Assembly (NCBI GenBank): GCA_014281115.1
Contig: JACONQ010000008.1
Span: 1,426,001-1,490,000 of the forward strand
DNA: 64,000 nucleotides
Source: Laburnicola sp. R22_1
Taxonomy: Eukaryota; Ascomycota; Dothideomycetes; Pleosporales; Didymosphaeriaceae
Direction of reading: 5' to 3'
Shown: positions 9,400 to 20,152 of the stretch, one piece after another
Position numbering within the stretch: position 1 is the first letter of the stretch
Layout: each line of letters begins with the position of its first letter
Program-made: the position numbers and the translations under genes
The notes under the pieces: generated by a model
Told to the model about the DNA's origin: nothing
Seen by the model: only the letters and a program-made list of their open reading frames with translations
Database searches by the model: none

Positions 9400-12300
9400 G
9401 TATAAGGAGAATAAGCAGCTTAGAAAGCTCCATAATGTGCTTTACCTAAAGAGGCCAACTGCAATAATAGTGTAGGCTATAGTAGGGGATTTAGGCTTAG
9501 TTAAGACACTAGTTAATAGTGGCGCTAAACTTAATATAATCTCTCCTCGCTTTGCAAAGAAGAGAAATCTAATAGTAATATTCTTACTAGACTTTATAGT
9601 AGAGGCGGTAAATAGTGTAAATATTACTATATATAGATTTGTAGTTACCAAAGTGCACCTAGTAGATACTAGAGGTTGTAGAGAGACCCACTAGGTCCTA
9701 TTTATAGTAGTAGATCTAAGGAAGTATAAGATATACTTAGGATTACTGTGGATTGCTGCATATAATCCAAAACTTAACTTTTGCATAGGTTAATTATTGT
9801 TCTAAGAAAAGTTAGGGTAGAATGCGCCTAACTATGCTAAAGTGGCCCTCGAAGACGCGAAATAGTTTAGTTTAATAATATTAGACTTAACTGCGAAATT
9901 ATACGCGTATTATATTAGCTATATAGGCAATAGAACGTCTATAATCTTAGTAGAGGCTATAATGCCGCAGATATACTAAGAGTTCGCTAATATAGCAAAC
10001 AGTAATTAATTAGAGGTGCTTGCGGAATACTCCGCGACCGACCTAAGTATTAATTTTCTCCCTAGGGAATAACTACCCCATTAGCCCCTCTATAACTTAT
10101 CTAAGAGTAAGCTAAGTGTCTTGCGCAAGTATATTGTAGATTACTTACGAAGAGGCTGAATATAATATTTAAGATTACTAGCTAGAGTACTAATCCTATT
10201 TGTAAAGAAGAAAGATAGTATATTAAGGCTATGCGTAGATTATTGCGGCCTTAATAAGATTACTATTAAGAATTGTTATGCGTTACCCTTAATTACTAAG
10301 TCCTTAGAAAGATTAGCAAAAGCAAAGTTCTTTACTAAGCTTAATATCTAAGAGGCATATTATAGAATAAGAATTAAGAAAGGCGATAAATAAAAGACAG
10401 CTTTTCGTACAAAGTACGGACACTTTAAGTACTTAGTAATACTGTTTAGTTTGACTAATACTCTGGCACAATTCCAGGAGCACATTAATAAAGTCCTAGT
10501 AGGACTAATTAATATAACGTGTATTGTCTATTTGAACAATATACTTATCTTCTTTAATATAGAAGAGGAATATAAATAACATATAAAAGAAGTTCTCTAA
10601 AGGCTATATAAGGCCAAACTGTATATTAAACTTAGCAAGTGCTAGTTTTATTAGGAAGAGATAGAGTACCTAGGCTATATTATTAGCCAAAAGGGAGTTA
10701 GGATGTATAAAGACTATATAAAAACAATTACAAAGTGGCCACTTCCTAAGATAGTGCACAATGTTAGGGTGTTTATTAGTTTTATAAATTATTACTAGAT
10801 ATTTATTAAAGGGTTTTTAAGAGTGGCTCTACCTCTTACTAAACTTACTTAGAAGGAGTCTAGTGCTGCCTAGGGTAGGCAAGCTTAAAGAAGGAAGGAA
10901 AGCCAACCCTTACACCTAGATGCGTAGGCAAGAGTAACTTTTAAAGAGTTAAAGGCCGTATTTATAGTAGTGCCCATATTAGTGCACTTTAAGTCTAATA
11001 GAGAGGTAAGACTTAAGGTAGATAGCTTAGGTAGCGCGATATCTAGCATATTAAGCCAGAATATGCCCAAATCCAATAGAACCCCGTAATAGCGACCTAT
11101 TAGTTTCTTTTTATAGAAGCTAGATAGCACATAACCTTAATATAATACACATGATAAGAAATTGCTAGCTATTAATAGAAGTATTAAATATTAGCGATAC
11201 TACCTATTAAGTATTCTATTCATTATCCTTATAGATTATAATAACTTGCGATGGTTTATAAACACAAAGAAATTAAACTACTAGTAGGTTAGGATCTATA
11301 AGAGGCTAGCAGAGTACGATTTTATTATTATTCACTGGCCAGAGAAGGAAAACCTAGTAGATAGACTATTAAGACGCCCTGACTATATAAGCGAGGCGCA
11401 ACACCTAGTAGAGAAGGGAAATAGGGCTTATATAGAGCCTTTGGAAATATTATTAAGTAGGGATACTTTTAATAAACTAACTACCTAATTAATTAGTGCG
11501 ATTATAAGATCCTAATAAGCGGCACCCTAGGAACAAAGGCAGCTAAGAAGGCGTAAACCTAGGAGAGTAATTGCGGAAGAGCTAATATTGTTAACAGAGG
11601 TTAGCTCTAAATCCGACTTAGAGATTAAAGATAAATTTAAGGCTCTAGGAGAACCTTAGTCCTAATAGTTAGGCGAGGAGTCGCCAGAAGAAGGCGTAAT
11701 AGAGTAGAATAGAATTAAAGTGCTTACAATAAGTGCGGAGAAGGTAAAGGCTCTCTAGACATGCTATAATAGCCCTATGGCTGGGCATTTTAGAGCGAAA
11801 AAGATATTAGAAAAGTTACGAAGGCATTTCTAATAGAAAGGAATGTGACGCGAAGTTAAGGACTACTATTAAGATTGTTTAAAGTGTAGAATGTCTATTA
11901 CGCCTTAACACTAACTATATAGTCTTTTAAATTTCTTATCTGTGCTAAATAGCCCTTAGAAGGACGTTACCTTGGATTTTATTATAAACTTACCCCCTAG
12001 CTAAACACTTAGCCAAGTCTATAATACTATTCTAGTGATAGTGGACTACCTAATAAAGATGGCTTATTATATATCTACTAGGGCAGATTGGGACGTAAAG
12101 GACTTGGCGAAAGCCTAGCTTTAGGATATTATTAGGTTATACGGCACTTCTAAGACGATCTTATTAGATAGAGGTCTAATAATAAACTCTTACTATTAGG
12201 ACTCTTTTTGTTATTACCTTAACACTATAAGAGTGTTATTATTAGCCTATTACTCGCAAATAGACGGGCAAACTAAAAGGCAAAATTAGACGCTTAAGCA

Positions 12301-13052
12301 GTATCTTTAGTGTTTTTGCTGTCTAGAATAGGATGACTAGGCAAGATAGTTACTAATTACGGAATTTACGTATAATAATAGCGTAAACGTAGTAACTAGA
12401 GTAACTTCTTTTTGCGCATACTATAGAGCGGATCCTTATACGCCAAAATGGCCCAGAATGCCGCTTAGCGATGGAGAATTACTACTAGGCATATTAATTG
12501 TAGTAAGAGTTATTGTACTGCAGGCTTAATGTAGAATAAAGATCGCAGCGGCGAATAAGTACTAGAAGAAGTACGCTAATAAGAAGAGGAAGCACCTTAG
12601 TCTTAAACTAGGGGATTAAGTGTTTATATCTACTAGACATCTAAACTCCGCTCGACCTAAGCGTAAACTTAATTGGAAGTTTATTAGACTAGGCACAGTT
12701 AAGTACCCTATAGGGAAAGGAGCCTATAGAGTTAACTTCCTAGAATTAAACGCATACCTAGTCTTCTATATATTATTATTAGAGCCATATAAACAAAGAA
12801 AAGCTATTAAGTCTTAAGCAGATTCTATTGTAGACACCCTACGCACGTTTGGCAATAATGTGTACTATGTAGAGAAAGTGCTAGAGAGTAGGCAGTTATT
12901 AGTTAGAATCTAGGAATACCTTATTAAATAAAAAGATTACTTAGAAGAAGAAAACTTATAAAAGCCAGGCACTAATCTAAGTGCCAACACTATTAAAGAA
13001 TTCTAGAAAAAGAAGAATATTCTAGAACGCCGATAAAGAGGCTCTTGTTCGG
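9400..13052 (+). pseudogene. Gypsy pol polyprotein (PR-RT-RH-IN-chromodomain), RIP-degraded
   Basis: Recognisable in order are: aspartic protease LVNSGAKLNIIS near 9510 (DSG changed to NSG); RT motif [13 protein letters not shown] near 10240; RT catalytic box YLNNILIF at 10529-10552, where YLDDILIF is expected, so both Asp are lost; RNase H text KLLAINRSIKYWRYYL near 11160; integrase zinc finger from PMAGHFRAKKILEKLRRHF to DCLKC (11775-11890); integrase core DVTLDFI near 11960 and LLDRGLI near 12160; and chromodomain text YYVEKVLESRQLLVRI to about 13010. Many TAG/TAA at Gln/Trp. The stretch 12620-12817 is the only longer stop-free piece. Inactive. Confidence 0.9.
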
Positions 13053-14254
13053 GTTAAACAACTGCAGAAGGGAGATAAAAGAACCTTCTTAGAAAATTTT
13101 AATAGGGAATTTTAATTTCTTTCTTCTATAGACAAGAGATTAAACTTAGGTTGACTATATAGTTAGAGAATTACTGCGGAAAGTACACTTGCTACCTTTA
13201 CCTAATTTTTCCTATAGAGGATTTTTTACTATAATTATAGAGGTGTTTAATAGCGTAAGATATTACAAAGGCAATATTAACTTAGAAAGATTATAGTATC
13301 TCTAGGGGTTAGTTAAAAAGAACTATAAAGGACTATAAGAGTATATTACACTTTACTTAGATCTAAAAGAAGAGAATATTCTAAGATTCTGGGTTTGAGA
13401 TATTTTAGGGCGTCGCCGCCCGCTAGAAGGCGCTATTTAAGTCCTAACGGACTCCTATATTATAGGGAGCCGTCACTCCCAGGAACACTAAGGCATAATG
13501 GCCCCAGAGGTCCCCCTTATATACACACATTGGCCTAAGGCCCCTAAAGGGGCCAAAAGCACTACTAAGAAGCTGAAAAGACACTATTCGCGACTATGGC
13601 CGCGAGTAGGACTCTTACTATTACTCTAAAACTTCTAACAACGCGTTAGTCTATATTTATTCTATAACCGCGTTAGTATATAATATAATGGGACAAAAGG
13701 CAAAATTATAGATCTTGTCTTACTTTGGGATCCCACTCTTATAGGTTACGCGGTTAATAGCCTTCTTATAATAATATTGCTTAGTCTTACGCTCTATATT
13801 AGTATAAGCGCGCTTCTTAGTAAAGCAATAGGTTAATTAATAGACATTATTACTATTATAGACACAGAGATTCTGTGCGTAGGGCTTAAACAAGCTAAGA
13901 AGTAATTAGTTAATAGAAAGCGCTATAAGAATAATTACACCCACTTAATGCGGTTTATAAGCCTCTTAGCAGTCTCGCGAACGCGTTTTTTATTCTTATT
14001 AGAATTACTACTATAAAGAAGAGCCTAAGTAGCCATAAGACTATTAAGCTTAGTATTAAAGTTAATAGGACACTATATTATCTTAGTTAGCGGCATAATA
14101 GCGCCTAATATAGGCATATATTATTATAAGGTAGTGTTTGTTTTAAATTAAGCAATTACCACATCTAGACAGCTAAACACTATTAATTTAGATTAATAGG
14201 ACGAGTTTAGTATCTAGAAAGTAGTATGTGTAGAGTAGATCTTCCTTATAGATA
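13053..14254. other. Gypsy region downstream of the chromodomain, no recognised gene
   Basis: Between the end of pol and the pogo insertion lies about 1.2 kb that belongs to the retrotransposon, since it is inside the LTRs. It includes a more GC-rich patch (13395-13560) with a perfect short hairpin, GGCCCCT-AA-AGGGGCC, at 13539-13554. A partly open minus-strand frame around 13900-14200 (KNKKRVRETAKRLINRIKWV) is visible. I cannot assign it; it could be an extra antisense ORF or chance. Confidence 0.4.
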
Positions 14255-16117
14255 ACGTGTTTATAAGCAAGCTGCAAATATAAGCGAGCTATAAACCCTA
14301 CTAACTTTCTATAACACGTTACCTATTAACTATAATAGCTTAACTAACACTTATTTAATTGCCCTATAACAAAGCAAATATCTCCCTAGCTATCTTAGCT
14401 ATTAATTAGAATTAGATCCAGAGTGTTAATCACCCTATAGCGACGTTTAACATTTCTAAAAGCACGCTTCGTAGCTAATACGCTAAAACTACTATATAAC
14501 GTAATTATAAGCCTAAATTAAAGAAGCTTACTAAGCTAGAAGAGAAGGTTATTATTAAGCATATATTTAACCTAGATTCGCGAGGCTTTCTGCCTACTCT
14601 AGGTGCTATACAAGATATAGCGAATAAGCTACTCGCTAAGCGTAGCGTAGGCTATATTAGCTAGTAGTAGCCTAGAAACTTTGTTAAGGAAATAGACAGC
14701 CTTATAACGCGATTTAATCGAGCCTACAATTAATAGCAAGCTCTCTACGATGACCTAATAGCTATATAGGCCTAGTTTGAGCTAGTAGCACGTATAAAGG
14801 CCACCTACAGTATTTGCAATAAGGACACCTTTAACTTTAATAAGACTAGCTTTCTAATAGGCAAGATATTCTTCTAGCTAGTTATTATAGGCTTAGAGAG
14901 ACATAATTAGCCAAAAGCGATTTAGCTAGACAATTGTGAGTGGGTAACAACAATCCACAGAATTAACGCTACTAGGTAGGCAATCCTACTCTTTGTTATC
15001 TTCGCTAATAAGTACTACCTCTTAGCCTAGTATAAGGGCCATAATATACTAAATAACTAGACTATTAGTCTTAGCGATAATAGGTAGACTATAAATAAGC
15101 TTAGTGTTGCCTAGCTATAGCACTTTATTAAGTATATAGTAGAGCGTAGAGTAGGCGCGCGTTAGCTTCTAATACTTAACAGCCATAAGAGCCACAACTT
15201 ACTCGAATTCTAGAAAATCTATAGGAAGAATAAAATCTATACCCTATGTATGCCACTATATTTATTACATCTTCTACAGCTACTTAATATAGACTACTTT
15301 TTACTATTAAAGCGGGCGTATAAGCGCTAGGTTAAGGGCCTAATACGCAACTATAGTAATTATATTACTAAGCTTAAGTTTCTACTAGCCTTTCGCGCCG
15401 CCTATAACTAGTTAATTACAAAGGAGAATATCTACGCAAGCTTTCGAGGCTCTAGGCCAGTCTCACATAATCTAGAGGCAGTGCTCTTAAAGCTTAATAT
15501 TAAGCTTCGTACACCATCGCCAGCGCTAGTGCTAGCAGCCCTACTAGAGGTCCTATAGAAGTCTGTAGCACTAAGCAACGCACGCAAGCTAGGCGCTTAG
15601 TCAACTCTAGTTTATAAGCAGATTTAAAGGCATTAGAGATTCTCTTCTACCTTAGTTATCTAGTTGCTTAATTAGCTTATAAGAGGCGCTAAAAAAATAG
15701 CGTATTTAATAGTGCTTATGCGTAAGAAGATAACTACTCTATAAAGAGTAAATAAGGCAGCTATAACATATAAATAACGCATAAAAAAGCGGATCTAAAA
15801 GTAAGACACTCTATTAAAGGCAAAGAGAGAGGATATTATTACTTAAAAGGCTGTTAAGCAGTAACTAGAGGGAGAAACATAGTAAGATAAGGCGTAGTTA
15901 GTTATAAGCTAATAGGCTTCTGCGCGCTGTAGGCGCTATAGGGAGCCTGGGCACAACTCGTGCACGTATAAGAAGGCTTCTATAGATACTACTTAATTTT
16001 GAATAGCTATTATATTAATAAAATATTAATACGTTGTAAATTTATATGCTGCGAAAGGCTTAGAGACTTAGTGGGGTTTATAGCTCGCTTATATTCGCAG
16101 CTCGCTTATAAACATAT
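14255..16117 (+). mobile_element. pogo/Fot1 (Tc1-mariner superfamily) element, copy A, nested in Gypsy
   Basis: TA target duplications at 14253-14254 and 16118-16119 flank inverted ends (ACGTGTTTATAAGCAAGCTG on the left, ATATGTTTATAAGCGAGCTG on the right read inwards). Each end contains ATAAGCGAGCT-type motifs twice. The length is 1863 bp, identical to copy B at 39125-40987, which is in the opposite orientation. Superfamily: TA duplication plus a DDE_1-type transposase. Confidence 0.93.
14380..16003 (+). pseudogene. pogo transposase (copy A), RIP-degraded
   Basis: A single plus-strand frame reads through Gln/Trp stops. A helix-turn-helix/CENP-B-like part includes LEEKVIIKHIFNLDSRGFLP near 14540. 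The DDE part has FNFNKTSFLIG near 14830, where NFDE is expected, so first Asp and Glu are lost. ILNSHKSHN near 15175 stands where the second catalytic Asp should be. The third Asp survives in LLNIDYF near 15285. The C-terminus has a retroviral-like zinc knuckle, ARCRRYREPGHNSCTYKK, near 15925-15980. Such knuckles recur in pogo-type transposases of ascomycetes. Non-functional. Confidence 0.87.
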
Positions 16118-16548
16118 TAAGTTTAACGTAACAAACGTACAAATTAGTACTAGTGGGTTAGTTATAAGCTAACTCCGCCTACTATATAATAAGCGTCTTC
16201 TTAAGGGCCATTTTACTATAGAAAGAGATATTAGAATATATTAGAATAATAAGAGTAGGATAGTATATACTAAATTAACTAGTAAAGGTGCAAGGAGTAA
16301 AAGTAGTGCGAGGGTAGGCAAAAACCAAAACAACTACGCTAAGCCTCGCTTAATGGCACCTTTAGCTCCTAAACTAGTTAGGTATCCTAGAGCACCTTAA
16401 TAGCGTAATAGCGCCTAACATAATAATAATAATTATTATATAGTTATAAGACTGGCGATTGTTTACTTTTTAAGCAAAGATAATAGGATATTGCACATTT
16501 TAATCTTCTAGAGCAATCTAGGTTGAGTTAATCCTAGAAGGGAGATAC
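16118..16548 (+). other. 3' internal region of Gypsy up to the polypurine tract
   Basis: Continues the Gypsy sequence interrupted by the pogo element. It ends with the purine-rich AGAAGGGAGATAC immediately before the 3' LTR, consistent with a polypurine tract. No coding motif recognised. Confidence 0.6.
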
Positions 16549-16737
16549 TATAAGGCCTCCTTATTGCTTAGATAGTTAAATAGGGACTTATGTCTCCTTT
16601 GGGCCTAGCGGAGGTTTAGATAAAAACCCTCTTACTTTAGATAAGAGTGGGTAGCAATTTGTCTTATTACCACTTACCTCCTAATATTATCCTATTCTGC
16701 CTTATTAACTATTAGGCGTCCTAGTAGCGCCCTTATA
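16549..16737 (+). repeat. Gypsy 3' LTR
   Basis: 189 bp, begins TATAAGGCCTCC (TG to TA at the first dinucleotide) and ends GCGCCCTTATA. It matches the 5' LTR at 7913-8101. Confidence 0.92.
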
Positions 16738-16880
16738 ATAATAAGCTTATAGATATAAAAGGAACTAAGGAACTAGTAGTTTTATCTTATATAGATAACT
16801 AAGTCTTTAAATGGAGGATTTATAGGACTAGAAATATTAGCTTACTCTTAGATAGTAAATACGTTCTATTACTAAAATAT
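16738..16880 (-). pseudogene. N-terminal fragment of the APH pseudogene displaced by the hAT and Gypsy insertions
   Basis: Reading the minus strand leftwards, the frame includes ANISSPINPPFKDLVIYIR, Gln/Trp-type stops and FLSSFYIYKLVINV. After removing the Gypsy (with one 5-bp duplication) and the hAT (with one 8-bp duplication), the same frame continues into VPNNTIVS...YYVRKSSVDK at 4897-4800. Frame continuity across both excised elements supports one original gene. The start codon is not clear; the frame remains readable to about 16880. Confidence 0.65.
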
Positions 16881-17462
16881 ATTAGACGGTAGATAATATA
16901 GAAGCTAGTGCTGTTATTAATAAACTAAGCGCTTCTATTAATATATTTTTAGAATTTCTTAATTCTCTCCTTATTAATGTCTAATAATAATAAGGTGTGC
17001 CTAATTTTAATAATAAAGAGTGGAGTAGAGTAGAAAAGCAACATTTAATATAGCGGAGGATAAAGGCACTCCTAGCGCTATAGGGTGTAAACTAGATTGT
17101 AGTGTTTATAGAGAAGCGTGTGGCGCTTATTTTTAAGATCTCTCTAAGCGCAGCGCGCCCCTTTATTTAAGTCTTAAGAAGGATAAGGCGGGTGAAGGGA
17201 CTAGATTAAGGTTAGGTCTGCTTAGATAAGGGCCGCTACGTTTAAGGCTTTTGTAGGTAGTATAAAGGAATTTATAAATTGGGCTATTAGTATTACGTAC
17301 TACTATTAGCCTATAGTATATATGTTAATGGCGCGCTTAGAAGACAAGAACATAGACTTTGCATATTAGCTATTACGCTAGTTTTAGAAGCTTAGCGCTA
17401 GTTAATAATTTAGCAGTGCCACGTAATTAATAATTGCGCTAACCGTGATTAATTAATTGATT
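16881..17462. other. RIP-affected spacer between two divergent APH remnants
   Basis: AT-rich with some CpG. A plus-strand frame gives short plausible text (for example RFKAFV-like, IKEFINWAISIT near 17255) but nothing I recognise. It may contain the decayed 5' part of the APH fragment that follows. Confidence 0.4.
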
Positions 17463-17790
17463 TTATTTCCGCCCGGCTCTAAGCCTAAAAGGGCACTAGT
17501 TCGCTAAGCTCCCAAACTGAATCCTAGGGTGCGCTAAGATATGTACGCTGCCCATTATAGTCTGTGAAGGCCACATTGCTGCGATTATTGATTGGCAATA
17601 TTCAGGATGGTATCCTGAGCATTAGGACTACTGTAAGACCCGTTCTTTCTTATCAGGAACAGATAAGCTTTATATCTGTTGCAATAGGATCTTTAAGAAG
17701 CAGTACTATGCCGAGTATTTCATGGACAAGTGGTTTACCCGAGAAGTGAGGCATGGCGGATTCTATAGTGGTAACATTTTGGCAGTTTCG
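17463..17790 (+). pseudogene. second APH-family fragment, C-terminal part
   Basis: The plus strand encodes IIVCEGHIAAIIDWQYSGWY PEH (from about 17545), a stop at the expected Trp, then DYCKTRSFLSGTDKLYICC and KQYYAEYFMDKWFTREV to about 17760. IIDWQYSGWYPEHW-DYCK is the metal-binding and following segment of APH-family proteins. The upstream catalytic loop is decayed (ICTLPIIV where xxxRNIIV is expected). It lies in opposite orientation to the APH pseudogene at 4052-16880 and belongs to a different APH subfamily. It sits at the left rim of the normal-composition island, with light RIP damage. Confidence 0.75.
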
Positions 17791-18404
17791 ACGACAGCAG
17801 AGACAATGCGACATTATCAACTATCCTTGAGCGCTTGTGCATTGGGAGTTTCCATAAAAGGCCTTGTAACTGCTGCCATTTACTTCTGAACCGCTGTGTT
17901 CTTCTCTGCTTCGCTTATCAGGCGTGCAGTCACTACTGCATCCAGCCCTTCTTGAACCCAATTCTGACAATTCTATGTCCTGCTTACTTTAATGTCAACA
18001 CCCTTAAGTTGCCATTAAGTGTGGCGACGCCAAGTCGTTCCGGGTATGATCCCAGTTCCGCCTGGATCATATCTCGGTGGGATCCACGATCGGCCGGAAC
18101 AAGATCCATTGCGGAAACTAGATTTAGCCCTTAACTAGCGGGAAATGCTTGGCTTAGGAGTGAATCAAGTTGGTGTTACAACAAGAAGGGGACGAGATGA
18201 TGGGTGAGCGCATTGTTGTACGAGCTAGGCGGAGCGCCATTGTCGAGGAAGCAAATGTTATAGAACACAGCTAGGTTTTGCACCCCAATACGTGACGCTT
18301 TCCGACAAGTGTATGCGGGTAACTCTGGCTTTAGTCTTGCAGATTCTCCATTACCAGTGAAATGTGCATTCAAAAGATGTGTCAACACTTGGATATTGTT
18401 ATGC
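17791..18404. other. intergenic region 3' of the PD-(D/E)XK-like gene
   Basis: Normal-composition DNA. Frames at 17835-18134 (+) and 18176-18451 (-) lack fungal codon character or recognisable motifs. Probably 3' untranslated and spacer sequence. Confidence 0.45.
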
Positions 18405-19638
18405 TTACTCTGACGAGCTTTTCGCCGAAGTATCCTCATAGTCTGAATCACCTTCTGCTACACGCTTCGCCGCTCTCTCCTCTTGCTCGACATATCTTGC
18501 TTCATCGCCGGAAGCAATCTCTTCTTGCGGCGTCTCTGATCGCTTCCTCTTCTTGACTCCTACAGGCAATAGATCCTTGCTAAGCGATCCCTTCTGGCGC
18601 ACCTTTACCTCCGCTGCATTGAGAAATTCGCAAAGCTGCTGAGCGGATACGATCAATTCTCGATCGAGGTTTCCCATCTCTTCCTGCACTAGTCCATTAT
18701 GGGCAAAATCGCTAAGGTGCAGCTGCAAGCCGGGATGATCGGTAGCGATTCCTTGCTCGTCACGAAATGTCTAACGCCGTCAGGTATCATAATAAAAAGC
18801 GTCCTTCAATAAGATAGAATACCTCATCGGCTGCCTCTTGAACTACTCGTAGTTCATCTCCATCAGCAGTATGGACCAGATGGGTTCGCCACGTCGACAA
18901 CGTCGCCCTACGTGACTCTTTCTTGCCGTATTCGATATCGAGGCCGACAACAACGCGTACGTTTGCGTCCGAATCAAGAAGATAGTCTTCAGCTAGCCGG
19001 CCTAGCCTCTTCTTCTTCTGCGAGTACGCAACTTCGACGATAACCCCAGGATATTGCGCATCATCATGCCAAAAAGACGCGTCTGGCTCGTATTTCGACT
19101 TCCTGCTAGTTGGACCGTCTTCTACTGGAAATTCAATCTCGGTTGATCGGGCAGGCCGTACTTTCTGCGCGAAGCGGGCGTCTCCACCCGACCCGCTGCG
19201 CATCGCTTTCAGTTGGCTTCGAATCGCGTCTTCCACCCTGTCAAGGAACAGCTCGTGTACCCCGGTCGGCATCCGAACGACGAGGCGGTGCGTTTCGCTG
19301 TTGTAATCATACCTGCTCCAGTCTTGTCGTCAGCTGTCGTGCCCACCGTGTCTGGAGTATACCCACCGTATCTTGTCTTTGACGTATCCCGACAGGTCCC
19401 CGTCCCGCCTCAGTTGACGCTCTATCTCATCGTACTCTCCTGCCGAAAGCTGAAACTCGGTCCACGGGTCTTGCTTGATATGCTTTCCAGCCTGGATCTC
19501 TTTGAAAAGCGTGATAACCCGATGGACTTGCGCGAACGGCTTCTCGTCGGTCGGCGGCGGCGTCAAAGGATGGGTTGCGAAACTCAAAGGTGGTGTTATG
19601 TGTGAGTCATCTGTTATAGGGGTATGCGACGGAAACAT
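18405..19638 (-). CDS. fungal protein with PD-(D/E)XK/Uma2-like core, three exons, apparently intact
   Basis: Exons are 19638-19367, 19312-18823 and 18770-18405 (375 residues), with TAA at 18407-18405. Intron 1 (54 bp) runs GTGGGT...GCAG and intron 2 (52 bp) GTATTC...TTAG, each with a CTGAC branch site; both restore frame. The N-terminus is Pro/Thr/Ser-rich. Residues about 165-190 read EPDASFWHDDAQYPGVIVEV then AYSQKKKR. The PD...EV spacing (D167, E183, lysines from 189) resembles PD-(D/E)XK/Uma2-type nuclease folds. The C-terminus is charged with a KKRKR nuclear-signal-like run. I recognise the overall type as an uncharacterised, often multicopy fungal family; nuclease activity is inference. 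Start choice: the homologous start may be 13 codons upstream, where a TTG (19677-19675) stands before CGCGACAGC; the first in-frame ATG is 19638. No RIP-type stops. Confidence 0.8.
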
Positions 19639-20152
19639 AGCCGTATGTTGCGAAGTTGCACGATGGCTGTCGCGCAAACGGTCGCAGTTAGGATGATGGG
19701 CGTGTTGGTTGACTCAGCAACAGCGCCAAGCATTCGTTGCTGCCGAGGCGAAGTATCGACACGCTTAACCCAAAGACCAATCGCCACTCTAGATTCGCCT
19801 ATTCCAAAGACCTCACAACAACTAACGCAACATCCTCTGCTCCAGCCTACGCATACGAACAAGAATCGTCGATCGTCGCTGCGGAAGGACAACAAGGAAA
19901 AATGGCCCCGGGCTGACGCCTTGTCGGACGGTGTCCCTGCGGCGCTAGAACTGGTTGCGATGCGATTTTGGGCTATGCCTGGCCATGGGGACCTATTTTG
20001 GGTCTCACAGTGGATCCACGTTTTGGTCCCCGCGGTGGACCAGGTTCCGAGCAAGGTTCCAGATTTCAACCTCCCCAGATCTAATCAGATCGTGGCCTAT
20101 GCTTTCCATCGGAGGCAGCGGCAGCCATCTAGTCGCGATATAGCAATATGAG
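19639..20152. other. upstream region of the 18405-19638 gene, no supported gene
   Basis: Several overlapping frames on both strands are open simply because GC content is normal. An in-frame TGA upstream of the TTG at 19677 limits the 5' extension of the neighbouring gene. No domain recognised. Likely promoter/5' region, possibly shared with the plus-strand frame at 20153. Confidence 0.45.

Larger units (their letters stand above)
7913..16737 (+). mobile_element. Gypsy (chromodomain) LTR retrotransposon, full length, RIP-inactivated, with nested pogo element
   Basis: Two 189-bp LTRs (7913-8101, 16549-16737) bracket gag, protease, reverse transcriptase, RNase H, integrase and a C-terminal chromodomain, all on the plus strand. 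Flanking 5-bp repeats are ATAAC (7908-7912) and ATAAT (16738-16742), one transition apart. The order RT before integrase defines Ty3/Gypsy, and the chromodomain marks a chromovirus. The total is 8825 bp, of which 1863 bp is the pogo insertion at 14255. It was inserted 10 bp to the right of the hAT duplication, inside the same APH pseudogene. Confidence 0.93.

Noticed and set aside
9442..11130. minus-strand ORFs at 9442-9651 and 10885-11130
   Set aside because: Antisense shadows of Gypsy protease and RT/RNase H.
19213..20151. plus-strand ORFs at 19213-19605, 19475-19696 and 19624-20151
   Set aside because: The first two overlap the spliced minus-strand PD-(D/E)XK-like gene; the third has no domain or consistent codon use, and GC content alone explains its openness.
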